Shown piece after piece: positions 52,177 through 61,392 of a stretch of 64,000 nt of DNA. Each line of letters starts with the position of its first letter. The first letter of the stretch is position 1. This stretch comes from Lachnospiraceae bacterium (GTDB lineage Bacteria; Bacillota; Clostridia; Lachnospirales; Lachnospiraceae), in the NCBI GenBank assembly GCA_022768465.1, contig JALELZ010000002.1:1-64000 (forward strand), in the 5' to 3' direction. The position numbers and the translations under genes are program-made. The notes beneath the pieces were generated by a model. The model ran no database searches. It was not told where the DNA came from and saw only the letters and a program-made list of their open reading frames with translations.

Positions 52177-53081
52177 TGAGATCACTGCTTATTATCAGAG
52201 ATTCTCTCAGGAGTCTTTACAGTGAATATGATTATATAATTAAGCCGGTCAGCAAGTTTGTTCTTGCTTTTCTTATGCTGCTTTTACTGCAGGGAAGGAT
52301 CGGATACTATGAGCGTTTCTCAAGCGTTATTGTTATAGCTGCATGCTCGGCTATCTGCATGTTTCTTCCATACGGAGGTATTTCACTTATATGCGGCTTG
52401 TTCCTTATTGCAGATATGACTGAGGTATCCTATGCGATGGCTGGCTTTTCATCCATAATGCTTGCAATGATATTTGTGCTTTACTACGGCTTCAGACCAG
52501 GCACCGGCATAATCATGGCAATGATACCGCTCACTTTTTTACTTAAGATACCATTTGTCGTCCCGGTAATACTCGGAATGAATCTCGGAATCGCGGCAAT
52601 AGTGCCTGCGGTGTTCGGCATTCTCATCTGGAATCTCATGAAATATTTCTATATTAATGCTTCAGAGCTTTCGGCAGTGGGTGCTTCGGATGTCATAGAC
52701 AGCTTTGCGGATATAGGCAGAGGTGTGCTCGGCGACAAATACATGCTCATAATCATGTTTGCATTTGCGGCATGCATAATAGTTGTTTCTATAATCAGCA
52801 GAAGCAGTATGGATCATTCATGGACAATATCAGTCATAGCCGGCATAGCCGTTATGGGGATCCTGTTTTTAGCCGCTGATGTGATCTGCGGGCAGTCTGT
52901 ACTGTGGGATCTGATCGGACTGATTATTTCCTTCGCAATACTTATAGTGTATGAACTAGTCATCTATAGCGTGGATTTCAGAAGCACCGAACGATTGAGA
53001 TTCGAGGATGATGACTATTATTATTTTGTAAAGGCTGTTCCTAAGATCAAGCCTTTGGATGAAGATGAGAGAAGAGACTGA
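52176..53081 (+). CDS. Polytopic membrane protein of unknown function, 301 aa
   Basis: I do not recognise a family with certainty. The protein has about seven or eight hydrophobic segments between residues 20 and 265, a soluble segment around 155-190, and a short acidic C-terminal tail. The gene overlaps its upstream neighbour by one base and is followed 14 bases later by cdaA, so it belongs to the c-di-AMP synthase operon. It could be a membrane partner of CdaA/CdaR; that is only a suggestion from position. Confidence 0.7.
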   Translation: MRSLLIIRDSLRSLYSEYDYIIKPVSKFVLAFLMLLLLQGRIGYYERFSSVIVIAACSAICMFLPYGGISLICGLFLIADMTEVSYAMAGFSSIMLAMIFVLYYGFRPGTGIIMAMIPLTFLLKIPFVVPVILGMNLGIAAIVPAVFGILIWNLMKYFYINASELSAVGASDVIDSFADIGRGVLGDKYMLIIMFAFAACIIVVSIISRSSMDHSWTISVIAGIAVMGILFLAADVICGQSVLWDLIGLIISFAILIVYELVIYSVDFRSTERLRFEDDDYYYFVKAVPKIKPLDEDERRD

Positions 53082-53095
53082 GGGAGGCAGGACTG

Positions 53096-53983
53096 TTGAG
53101 TGACATTTTAGAATATCTTAAGAGCTATGTTTCGCTGCTTCCGAGATTTTCTGCAACAAATCTGTTAGAGGTTGCGATCATTGCCGTGATCGTTTATGAA
53201 ATAATTCAGTGGATCATGGATTCAAGAGCCTGGACTCTGTTAAAGGGTATAGGCGTTATTGTTCTGTTCACTTTCTTCTCGTATATCATGCACTTAGATA
53301 CTATACTCTGGCTTATCGAGAAGGGGTCTACTATTGTAGTTATCGTGCTTGTGGTTATTTTCCAGCCTGAGCTCAGGAAGGCTTTGGAGCAGTTGGGAAA
53401 TCAAAAATATCTGGATAAGATCGGCTTTACAAACACCAGATCTTCTGACGACAATGGCATGTATAAGGAGACTGCCTCACAGATAACAAAGGCTGTATTT
53501 GCCATGGCCAAGGTTAAGACCGGTGCTCTGATAGTTATTGAGCAGAATGAGGCACTTAAGGAGTTTGTCAAGACAGGAATCGTTATAAACGGACAGGTAA
53601 GCTCCGGGCTCCTTATTAATATTTTTGAAAAGAACACCCCGCTTCATGACGGAGCCGTCATTATTCGAGGAAATGAAATACTTGCCGCAACTTGTTATCT
53701 GCCGCTCTCAGATAATATGTCTATAAGTAAGGATCTTGGAACAAGACACAGAGCTGCTTTGGGTATGTCTGAGGTTACAGACAGCATTACTATCGTTGTT
53801 TCAGAGGAAACAGGAAAGGTAAGCGTGGCATATAAGGGCAAATTATCTGTAGTGCCTGATGAAAACGGCCTTGATAAGATACTTATAAACAGGATCAACA
53901 AGCATGAGGTCAGCTGGTTCGGTAAACTGAGAAAGGAAAGGACAGGACAGGAAACGGTCAATGAGCAGAAAGGAAAAGCTTAA
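53096..53983 (+). CDS. cdaA: Diadenylate cyclase CdaA
   Basis: A 295-residue membrane diadenylate cyclase that makes c-di-AMP from two ATP. Three N-terminal transmembrane helices are followed by the DAC domain with the two active-site motifs DGA (185-187) and RHR (217-219). c-di-AMP controls potassium and osmolyte balance and cell-wall homeostasis. The start is TTG at 53096 with GGGAGG upstream. It overlaps cdaR by 23 bases. In many Firmicutes glmM follows cdaR, but not here. Confidence 0.95.
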   Translation: MSDILEYLKSYVSLLPRFSATNLLEVAIIAVIVYEIIQWIMDSRAWTLLKGIGVIVLFTFFSYIMHLDTILWLIEKGSTIVVIVLVVIFQPELRKALEQLGNQKYLDKIGFTNTRSSDDNGMYKETASQITKAVFAMAKVKTGALIVIEQNEALKEFVKTGIVINGQVSSGLLINIFEKNTPLHDGAVIIRGNEILAATCYLPLSDNMSISKDLGTRHRAALGMSEVTDSITIVVSEETGKVSVAYKGKLSVVPDENGLDKILINRINKHEVSWFGKLRKERTGQETVNEQKGKA

Positions 53984-55169
53984 AGAATTATTTACACATA
54001 ATATTGTGCTTAAGCTGGTTTCTATAGGCATTGCCTTTATGATCTGGGTAATGGTAGTTAATATATCAAATCCGGAGATCACTGACAATGTAACTGCCGA
54101 GCTGAGTGTACAGTATACAGATGAACTGACAGGTATAGGAAAAACATATTCTCTGAACACTATTAATGTCAGGATCAGCTATAAGGTCAGAAGCAATTTC
54201 AGAAGACTTATACATCCAAGCAACTTCAAGGCATACATAGATTTAAGAGATTATTCCGTAACGGGAGCGGTTCCTGTATACGTAGATGTCGATGACAGTG
54301 TGAGCAGTTACATCAACAGTATCAGCATCAATCCTATTGTGGTTCATGTAGAAACTGAGGATATGGTTGAAAGGACATTTGATGTCATGACCGAGGTCGT
54401 AGGAGAGCCCGGAGAGGGTAAGGTTACAGGACCTGTGACGCTTTCAGCTCAGACCCTTACACTTTACGGACCTGCATCTGATCTCGGAAAGATCGCAAAA
54501 GTTGCAATAGATATTCCGGTTGACGGAGCACTTGGTGATATCAGCGGCACAGGTACACCTGTGTTTTACGATTCGGCAGGAAATAAGGTCGATATCAGCG
54601 GTAAAACTATCGTAAAAGATAATATCAGCTACAAAGCATCCATATATAATACAAAAACTCTGAGCGTGAATGTTTCATCGACAGGTACACCTGCGGACGG
54701 ATATGCACTTGACAGGATAGAGACTTCACCGTCATTTGTATCAGTATATGGCCCTCAGGATATTCTTGATAAGAATGATACTATAACTATTCCGGCAGAA
54801 ATGCTTGATATTGCAGGCGCTTCAAAGAATGTTACAGTATCGCTTAATGCTGAGCAGTATCTTCCGGAAGGGCTATATATAAAGGAATCCGGAGAGCTGG
54901 CAATAGCAGCATATATTACAGAGCTTCAGGAAACACAGGACGCAACTACCTCTGATGCAGCATCTGCTGTGACACCTGAATCATCAGCCTCTGAAGAAAC
55001 AACTAAAGCTGATGATGACACATTAGAAGCCGGAGACAGGCAGGAATCTAAGCTAAACCATGAGACTGCTGAAACGAAGCCTCATATAATGGATAATAAG
55101 CAGAAGGATAAGCCTGATGATTCCGGAATAGATGCTGACAATGCTCATGACCGTGAATCTCAGGAATAA
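53961..55169 (+). CDS. cdaR: CdaA regulatory protein CdaR (YbbR-domain)
   Basis: A 402-residue protein with one N-terminal membrane helix (about 14-34) and an extracellular part made of four YbbR-like beta domains (about 45-325). The remaining about 75 residues are a low-complexity acidic and Ser/Thr-rich tail. CdaR binds CdaA at the membrane and adjusts c-di-AMP synthesis in Bacillus and Listeria. It overlaps cdaA by 23 bases. The long disordered tail is an unusual extension. Confidence 0.9.
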   Translation: MSRKEKLKELFTHNIVLKLVSIGIAFMIWVMVVNISNPEITDNVTAELSVQYTDELTGIGKTYSLNTINVRISYKVRSNFRRLIHPSNFKAYIDLRDYSVTGAVPVYVDVDDSVSSYINSISINPIVVHVETEDMVERTFDVMTEVVGEPGEGKVTGPVTLSAQTLTLYGPASDLGKIAKVAIDIPVDGALGDISGTGTPVFYDSAGNKVDISGKTIVKDNISYKASIYNTKTLSVNVSSTGTPADGYALDRIETSPSFVSVYGPQDILDKNDTITIPAEMLDIAGASKNVTVSLNAEQYLPEGLYIKESGELAIAAYITELQETQDATTSDAASAVTPESSASEETTKADDDTLEAGDRQESKLNHETAETKPHIMDNKQKDKPDDSGIDADNAHDRESQE

Positions 55170-55215
55170 TATCAAGGTAAAGAACGACATGAATGCCGAC
55201 AATTAAGGAGTACAA

Positions 55216-56634
55216 TTGAATCGTGGTCTTTATATAAAACAGACTATACTGGCAGCTGCTGCATTTATAGCGGCATATATGCTTTCTCTTACGGAAGCAT
55301 ATATTGCTTCAGGTACTGTGCTTGCTGCAACAGGCATTGTCATAGCCGTAATTTATATAAAAAAAAGCAGCAAGTTATCAGAGCCTGCTGCTTATTTTTC
55401 TATTTCCTGGATCGGCGGATGCGGTATTTCTGCTATGAAGCTTTCAAGACTGCAGAGTGATTGGGCAATAGAAACCTGGCTTTGCTTTTTTCTTGCATAT
55501 GCATTTTTTATATTTGGATATGCTCTGTTTAGTTTACGAAAATGCTTGGATAATGACGAGAGCTCCTTATCAGCAGCAGAGAGCGATAAAGTTGATATTG
55601 TAAATAGAAAGCTCTATGCGGACGGACTTATGACAGCTATTAATATAGTTATTCTTCTTTCTGTAAGCTCACTTATAGCTGAGTCTGTCATACTCGGATA
55701 CATTCCGTTATTTACAAAGGATACACCTCATGCATATTCGTATTTTCATGTCAGCGGACTGCATTATTTTACTGTAAGCTGCGTTCTTGTTCCGTCACTT
55801 GCGGTTCTTTGGTACAAACAGCAAGGAGGCATTAAAAATAAAAGTGATAGGCTTAGGGCTTTTGATATAGCAGTGTGCTGTGTCATTTCAATTATCATTC
55901 CTTTGCTTTTAGTGTCGCGGTTTCAGCTTATTTTTGCTGTTCTGCTATCAGGCATGACCTATATATGCGTTAATAGCGGACAGCTGCCGTTTAAGATAGG
56001 ATTAAGAGAAGTTCTGATAGGGTCAGGCTTATTTGGTGTTCTTGTAGTGCTCTATGTATTTATCACCATAGAAAGGGCACACAGTATTGAGTATCTCAAT
56101 GAGATATTTGAGATGAAATACAGGCTTCCGATCTTTTTATCACAACCGTATATTTACATTGCAAATAATTTTGATAATTTCAACTGCCTTACCGAAGCGC
56201 TCACAGAGCATGCAGGAGGCTTAAGAATGCTGTTCCCGCTGTTTGCACTTACCGGGCTTAAGTTCACACATCCGGAATTTGTAGCCTTTCCGATATTTGT
56301 AACAAAGGAAGAGCTTACAACAGTTACACTTATATACGATGCTTACTATGATTTTGGTATAATAGGAGTAATGATATTTATGTTTGTACTTGGTGCTGCT
56401 ATGGCTTGTCTTGGTGCCTGCATCAGGAAAAATGTAAATACATCCATGATTCCGGCATTTATATATGCTCAGCTTGATTTCTATCTGCTGTTTGCATTTT
56501 TTACTACATGGTTCTCAAATCCTGCAACATGGTTTTATCTGATTGCTTCAGCTGCCATAGGTATATTTATATGTCTATATGTCATATTTGCTGAGCATAT
56601 TTACAGACATAATAATGAAGGAGGCTCAAAATGA
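55216..56634 (+). CDS. Oligosaccharide repeat-unit polymerase-like membrane protein
   Basis: A 472-residue protein with about twelve hydrophobic helices, a size and topology typical of Wzy-type polymerases. The large extracytoplasmic loop (about 285-375) and the late DAYYDFGIIGVMIFMF stretch fit O-antigen/teichuronic-type polymerases. Such proteins join lipid-linked repeat units into a surface polysaccharide. Sequence identity in this family is low, so the call rests on topology and a few motifs. The start is TTG with AAGGAG five bases upstream, and its stop overlaps the HerA-like gene start (ATGA). No glycosyltransferases are nearby. Confidence 0.65.
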   Translation: MNRGLYIKQTILAAAAFIAAYMLSLTEAYIASGTVLAATGIVIAVIYIKKSSKLSEPAAYFSISWIGGCGISAMKLSRLQSDWAIETWLCFFLAYAFFIFGYALFSLRKCLDNDESSLSAAESDKVDIVNRKLYADGLMTAINIVILLSVSSLIAESVILGYIPLFTKDTPHAYSYFHVSGLHYFTVSCVLVPSLAVLWYKQQGGIKNKSDRLRAFDIAVCCVISIIIPLLLVSRFQLIFAVLLSGMTYICVNSGQLPFKIGLREVLIGSGLFGVLVVLYVFITIERAHSIEYLNEIFEMKYRLPIFLSQPYIYIANNFDNFNCLTEALTEHAGGLRMLFPLFALTGLKFTHPEFVAFPIFVTKEELTTVTLIYDAYYDFGIIGVMIFMFVLGAAMACLGACIRKNVNTSMIPAFIYAQLDFYLLFAFFTTWFSNPATWFYLIASAAIGIFICLYVIFAEHIYRHNNEGGSK

Positions 56635-58301
56635 TCAATAACGGACGTATCCTTTTTGCAAAAACAGGAGAAGCATTGTCGGAGGGAATTTACCTTGACC
56701 CTAAAATGGCGAACAGGCATGGTTTTATATGCGGTGCGACCGGAACCGGTAAAACAGTTACACTCAAGGTTCTTGCTGAGTCTTTTTCCGAGCTTGGTGT
56801 GCCGGTGTTTCTTTCTGATGTCAAAGGTGATCTGGGCGGAATGATAATGCAGGGTGATGACACAGCTGATATGAGAAGCCGTATTGAGAGGTTTCATATA
56901 GGAGACAGCTTCAGCTTCAAAAAGTTTCCAACAGCGTTTTTTGATATTTTTGGACAAAACGGTATGCCGCTTCGTACTACGGTCAGTGAGATGGGACCGC
57001 AGCTGATGGCACAGTGTCTTGAGCTTAATCAGACACAGACAGCGGTTTTATCCGTAGTCTATAAAATTGCCGATGACTTAGGGCTGCTTTTGCTTGATAC
57101 AAAGGATCTTAAGGCTATGCTTTCATATGTAGTCGAGAATTCTGCCGAGCTTGAGCTTGAGTATGGTCATATTGCAAAGCAGACGGTTTCAACAATTGTC
57201 AGAGCAATAGTAGCAATCGAGGCAGAGGGCGGAGAGCAGTTCTTCGGTGAGCCTGCTATAGATATTAATGACTTCTTCAGCGTCGATCCGGACGGCAGAG
57301 GAGTTATAAATATACTTGATGCGCAGACGCTTATCAATAAGCCCAAGCTTTACTCGGCATTTATGCTTTACCTGCTTTCAGAGCTTTTTGAGGTCCTCCC
57401 GGAGGTAGGGGATCCTGAAAAACCAAAGATGGTATTTTTCTTCGATGAGGCACATTTGCTGTTTAAAAATGCTTCATCGGCTCTTATGGAGAAGATAGCA
57501 CAGGTAATTAAGCTTATTAGATCAAAGGGAGTCGGAGTCTACTTTGTTACACAGTCACCGGCAGATATACCTGATGAAGTAACAGCACAGCTTTCAAACA
57601 GGATAGAACATGCTTTGAGAGCATATACTCCTGCTGAGCTTAAGAACCTAAAGGCTGCGGCTGAAGCATTCAGAGAGAATCCTGATTTTGACACAAAAGA
57701 GCTTTTAACACAGCTTGGTACAGGTGAGGCTATAGTTTCAATGCTTGAAACCGGCGGAGTTCCGGGTATTGCACAGCATGCATATATACTTCCTCCGGAA
57801 AGCCTTATGGGGCCTGTGACAGATGCTGCAAGAAAGGATGCCGTACTTCGTAATAAGCTTGTAGATAAGTATTCTGAGATGATTGACAGAGATTCCTGCT
57901 ATGAGTTTATGATGAGAAGAAAGCAGCAGCTTGATACAGCGGCAGAAGAGGCTAAGAAGCAGGCTGAGCTTGAAAAGGCTGAAAAAGCGGAAAATGCTGT
58001 CCGTCAGAAGGAACAGGAGGCCTTGGAAAAAGCTCAGGCCAAGGAAGCTGAGAGATTAGCCAGAGAAAAACAGAAGCTTGAAGAAAAGGCTGCCAAGGAG
58101 GCTGAAAAAAAGGCACAGCAGGAGTCTAAGAGGATGGCAAAAGCAGCTAAAAGCGTACTCTCTACCACTGCCGGTTCTGTAGGCAGACAGGTCGGCTATG
58201 CAGTAGGCGGCTCTGTAGGCGGTAAATTCGGCAAAACGCTTGGCGGAAACATCGGAGCAAGCCTTGGCCGAAATATATTAGGAACCTTATTTAAAGGATA
58301 A
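56631..58301 (+). CDS. HerA-like/DUF853 P-loop ATPase
   Basis: A 556-residue ATPase with Walker A GATGTGKTVTL near residue 35, Walker B VFFFDEAHLLF and a following TQSPADIP sensor-like stretch. This pattern fits the DUF853/YjgR branch of HerA-FtsK ATPases. A charged coiled coil of about 100 residues (Glu/Lys/Ala rich, about 430-510) and a glycine-rich C-terminus (GGSVGGKFG type) follow. The cellular role of this family is unknown; DNA translocation is assumed from the fold. It overlaps the polymerase gene by four bases. Confidence 0.85.
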   Translation: MINNGRILFAKTGEALSEGIYLDPKMANRHGFICGATGTGKTVTLKVLAESFSELGVPVFLSDVKGDLGGMIMQGDDTADMRSRIERFHIGDSFSFKKFPTAFFDIFGQNGMPLRTTVSEMGPQLMAQCLELNQTQTAVLSVVYKIADDLGLLLLDTKDLKAMLSYVVENSAELELEYGHIAKQTVSTIVRAIVAIEAEGGEQFFGEPAIDINDFFSVDPDGRGVINILDAQTLINKPKLYSAFMLYLLSELFEVLPEVGDPEKPKMVFFFDEAHLLFKNASSALMEKIAQVIKLIRSKGVGVYFVTQSPADIPDEVTAQLSNRIEHALRAYTPAELKNLKAAAEAFRENPDFDTKELLTQLGTGEAIVSMLETGGVPGIAQHAYILPPESLMGPVTDAARKDAVLRNKLVDKYSEMIDRDSCYEFMMRRKQQLDTAAEEAKKQAELEKAEKAENAVRQKEQEALEKAQAKEAERLAREKQKLEEKAAKEAEKKAQQESKRMAKAAKSVLSTTAGSVGRQVGYAVGGSVGGKFGKTLGGNIGASLGRNILGTLFKG

Positions 58302-58308
58302 ATAATTG

Positions 58309-59589
58309 ATGGATTATTCAGAAAAGATGATACTTCCGGCAGAATATCTTTCCCGCATGAAGGAGCTGCTTGATGACGAATTTGAAGCCTTCGAGGAAAG
58401 CTATAACTTAGATGCCGTAAAGGGTTTAAGATTTAATACAAAAAAGGTAAGACCGGAGACTGTTGATAAGCTTATTAATGCCTGGAAGCTCGAACCGGTT
58501 CCCTGGTGTCCTTACGGCTATTATTACAGCGGAGATTTAAGACCTGGACTTTCACCGTATCACGATGCCGGAGTTTATTATATTCAGGAACCGAGTGCGA
58601 TGATTACTGCAGAGCTTGCTGATATCAGTGAAAATGATATTGTTCTTGATCTTTGTGCTGCACCGGGAGGAAAAAGCACTCAGGCTGCCGCTTGCTGTAA
58701 GATCCTTGTATCCAACGAACCGATAGCATCCAGGGCAAGAATACTTAGTTCTAATATCGAACGCATGGGCTTTAGTAACTGCATTGTGACCTCTGCTTAT
58801 CCTGATGAGCTTGCGACGGTAAAGGCACTGCAGAGCTTTTTCGACCGTATAATAGTTGACGCACCTTGCTCTGGTGAAGGCATGATGAGGAAGGATGAAA
58901 CCGCTGTCAGGGAGTGGAGTGAAGCCAATGTTGCTTTATGCATAGAAAGACAGGCTGAGATACTTGAGCAGGCTGCTGTTATGCTTAAACCCGGCGGCAA
59001 ATTAGCGTACTCTACATGCACATTTGAAAAGGGCGAGAATGAAGATCAGATAGAGAATTTTCTTAAAAAGCATGACGACTTCAAACTGATTAAGGAGCAC
59101 AGACTCTGGCCTCATAAGGATAAAGGCGAAGGTCATTTTTGTGCTGTTCTCATGAAAGACTGTGATGTGTCAGAGAGTGAAACTTACTTTAACAAAAAGA
59201 ATAAGCTTAGTGATGCAGAGGATATTGCTAAGGTATTAAAAAAAGCAAGGCTTCATGTATTAAGATACGGCATTGAGGAAGGAGAGAAGAAGACCGATAA
59301 AAAAGGAAAGACCTACTATACTCCTTCACATGCAGAGGCATTGGCAAAATGCTATGAAACTGATGATGGCGGAAAGCTTGATTTCATATCTGATGAGCTT
59401 TGCGAGAGATATTTAAAGGGAGAATCCTTTAAAGTTTCAGACTATGCTGAAAATCAGGATTATACACTTACGAATTCTAAAGACGGTTGGGTCACAGTGT
59501 ACTATGACAGATATCCGTTGGGAAATGCAAAAATCGTAAACGGTGTGCTCAAAAATCATTATCCTAAGGGGCTTAGAAAATTAGGGTGA
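58309..59589 (+). CDS. RsmF/RsmB-family rRNA cytosine-C5 methyltransferase
   Basis: A 426-residue SAM-dependent RNA m5C methyltransferase. Motifs are LDLCAAPGGKST (SAM-binding), VDAPCSGEGMMRK (motif IV Cys) and YSTCTFEKGENE (motif VI Cys nucleophile). The C-terminal about 120 residues include a PUA/FAU-like RNA-binding region. It most likely modifies 16S rRNA. ATG 58309 follows AAAGGA; a TTG three bases upstream is also in frame. It follows the ATPase gene by eight bases, a convenience position more than a functional link. Confidence 0.9.
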   Translation: MDYSEKMILPAEYLSRMKELLDDEFEAFEESYNLDAVKGLRFNTKKVRPETVDKLINAWKLEPVPWCPYGYYYSGDLRPGLSPYHDAGVYYIQEPSAMITAELADISENDIVLDLCAAPGGKSTQAAACCKILVSNEPIASRARILSSNIERMGFSNCIVTSAYPDELATVKALQSFFDRIIVDAPCSGEGMMRKDETAVREWSEANVALCIERQAEILEQAAVMLKPGGKLAYSTCTFEKGENEDQIENFLKKHDDFKLIKEHRLWPHKDKGEGHFCAVLMKDCDVSESETYFNKKNKLSDAEDIAKVLKKARLHVLRYGIEEGEKKTDKKGKTYYTPSHAEALAKCYETDDGGKLDFISDELCERYLKGESFKVSDYAENQDYTLTNSKDGWVTVYYDRYPLGNAKIVNGVLKNHYPKGLRKLG

Positions 59590-59716
59590 TATCTGTTAGA
59601 TAAAGACAATAACATACACAATTGCATAAAACAACTCCTTCGTTCAAATGAACTCTCGGAGCTGCATAACAGATATTCGTAATCCGGGCTGTCGCCCTAC
59701 TTACTCATATCTGTTA
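59589..59716. repeat. Three copies of ATATCTGTTA (two direct, one inverted)
   Basis: ATATCTGTTA at 59589-59598 and 59707-59716, and its complement TAACAGATAT at 59667-59676. The inverted copy can pair with either direct copy, giving alternative hairpins in the region between the convergent methyltransferase and metQ genes. Confidence 0.5.
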
Positions 59717-59726
59717 GACCGTCTAA

Positions 59727-59773
59727 TAAAAAAAGAAACTCATGCCTGTAAACAGTCAGAGTTTCTTTTTTAT
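59727..59773. terminator. Bidirectional terminator between convergent operons
   Basis: Arms 59727-59741 and 59759-59773 (AAAGAAACTC with GAGTTTCTTT) pair over about 14 bases; A-rich on the left and T-rich on the right, so it serves both the plus-strand methyltransferase gene and the minus-strand met operon. Confidence 0.85.
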
Positions 59774-59791
59774 CATCCGGTTTTTATGCAA

Positions 59792-60673
59792 TTAGAATGC
59801 CGGTACTACAGCTCCGTCAAAGGTATCCTCGATGAACTTCTTGCAGGTCTCTGAGTGAAGTGCTTCTACAAGCTCAGGGATTCCAGGAGCGTCCTCATTG
59901 CCTTCCTTAACTACTAAGACATTTACATAAGGTGAATCTGAATCCTCGATAGCAAGTGAATCCCCAACAGGATTGAGTCCTGCCTGCATTGCATAGTTTG
60001 AGTTGATTACTGAAAGATCTACTTCATCCTTGATGTTAGGGATCATAGCGGCTTCAACTTCCTTGAACTGAATGTTCTTTGTATTCTCAACGATGTCGTT
60101 AGGTGTTGCGCTTAAATTTGCCTCATCCTTGAGCTTGATGAGTCCGTTGCTCTGTAAGAGAAGAAGAGCACGAGCCTCATTTGTAACATCGTTAGGTACC
60201 GCAATTGTTGCACCGTCAGCTAACTCGTCAAAGGATGCAGCCTTTCCTGCATATACTGCCATAGGCTCAATATGAACACCTGCAACGCTTACAAGGTGTG
60301 TACCGTTCTCTTCATTGAACTGATCAAGGTAAGGAACGTGCTGGAAGTAGTTTGCATCCATTTCGCCCTCCTCAACGGCAGTGTTAGGGATAACGTAATC
60401 GCCGTATTCAGTTACCTGAAGATCAATGCCTTCCTCTGCAAGAATATCCTTTACAGAATTAAGGATCTCAGCGTGAGGTGTAGGTGACGCAGCAACTTTA
60501 ACTACGATCTTTTCTCCGTCCTCAGCTGCCTCAGTTTCAGCTTCAGCTTCTGTCTCTTCAGCCTCAGTCTCGGCAGCTGTGTCTGCAGCGGTTGTCTCTG
60601 TTGTGCTTGATGAGCATGCTGAAAGAGCAACGCATGCTGCAGCAGCAAGTGAAAGTGTTAAAAACTTTTTCAT
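59792..60673 (-). CDS. metQ: MetQ/NlpA-family methionine-binding lipoprotein (second copy)
   Basis: A 293-residue lipoprotein with lipobox LSAC (C20 lipidated) and an acidic Thr/Glu linker. The mature part has the NlpA pattern: ASPTPHAEILN, VTEYGDYVIPN and FQHVPYLDQF, and IAVPNDVTNEARAL. It is the third gene of a compact metN-metI-metQ operon on the minus strand and has CGGAGG upstream. It is clearly related to, but distinct from, the metQ at 23978 on the plus strand; the two may differ in ligand (L- or D-methionine or analogues). Confidence 0.94.
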   Translation of the reverse strand: MKKFLTLSLAAAACVALSACSSSTTETTAADTAAETEAEETEAEAETEAAEDGEKIVVKVAASPTPHAEILNSVKDILAEEGIDLQVTEYGDYVIPNTAVEEGEMDANYFQHVPYLDQFNEENGTHLVSVAGVHIEPMAVYAGKAASFDELADGATIAVPNDVTNEARALLLLQSNGLIKLKDEANLSATPNDIVENTKNIQFKEVEAAMIPNIKDEVDLSVINSNYAMQAGLNPVGDSLAIEDSDSPYVNVLVVKEGNEDAPGIPELVEALHSETCKKFIEDTFDGAVVPAF

Positions 60674-60708
60674 AAATTCTTATCCTCCGTATATGAAAAA
60701 AATATCTA

Positions 60709-61392
60709 TTATTTCAAACGCTTATCAATGTGTGTTGACACGCGGCTGAATACAAATTGAATGAGCTGAACCAGTACTATAAGGAAGAGTACGGTGATAA
60801 GCATCATCGAATCTACCTTTCGCTGATAACCGTAACGTATAGCCAGATCTCCGAGTCCTCCAGAACCTACAGCTCCTGCAATGGCAGTGTATGCAAGTAT
60901 AGTGATTACCGAGATAGCTCCGCCGAGTATAAGTGACGGCGTTGCCTCAGGAAGATATACCTTCCAGACTATCTGCATTGTAGATGCTCCCATGGACTGT
61001 GCAGCCTCAATAACTCCGGTATCAACTTCAGCGAGAGAGGTTTCAACCATACGTGCGATAAAAGGAGCAGCCGATATTACTAACGGTGGGATAGAACCTC
61101 TGATACCTATTTTTGTGCCGACAAGAAGCTTTGTGAAATCCATTATGGCAATCATCAGTATTATGAAAGGAAGAGATCTTCCTATATTTATTATCCAGCC
61201 AAGGAGCTTGTAAACTGTTTTGTTAGGTCTGATTCCGTGCGGCTGTGTGAGAATAAGCAGTACGCCTAAAGGAAGTCCGATAATGTAGGCAAATACTGTA
61301 GAAATACCTGTCATTATTAATGTATCAATCGTTCCCTGAGAAAGGAGACTGCCGTACTGGCTCCAAAATGCCCCTGTAAATATTTCAGACAT
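60709..61392 (-). CDS. metI: Methionine ABC transporter permease (second copy)
   Basis: A 227-residue permease with about five helices and the EAA loop VIEAAQSMGASTMQIVWKVYL-like region (core EAAQSMGAS). I set the start at ATG 61392, eight bases after AGGAGGT; the longer frame from 61410 would put the ribosome site within the coding region. It overlaps the end of metN by eight bases, so the pair is coupled. Confidence 0.93.
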   Translation of the reverse strand: MSEIFTGAFWSQYGSLLSQGTIDTLIMTGISTVFAYIIGLPLGVLLILTQPHGIRPNKTVYKLLGWIINIGRSLPFIILMIAIMDFTKLLVGTKIGIRGSIPPLVISAAPFIARMVETSLAEVDTGVIEAAQSMGASTMQIVWKVYLPEATPSLILGGAISVITILAYTAIAGAVGSGGLGDLAIRYGYQRKVDSMMLITVLFLIVLVQLIQFVFSRVSTHIDKRLK

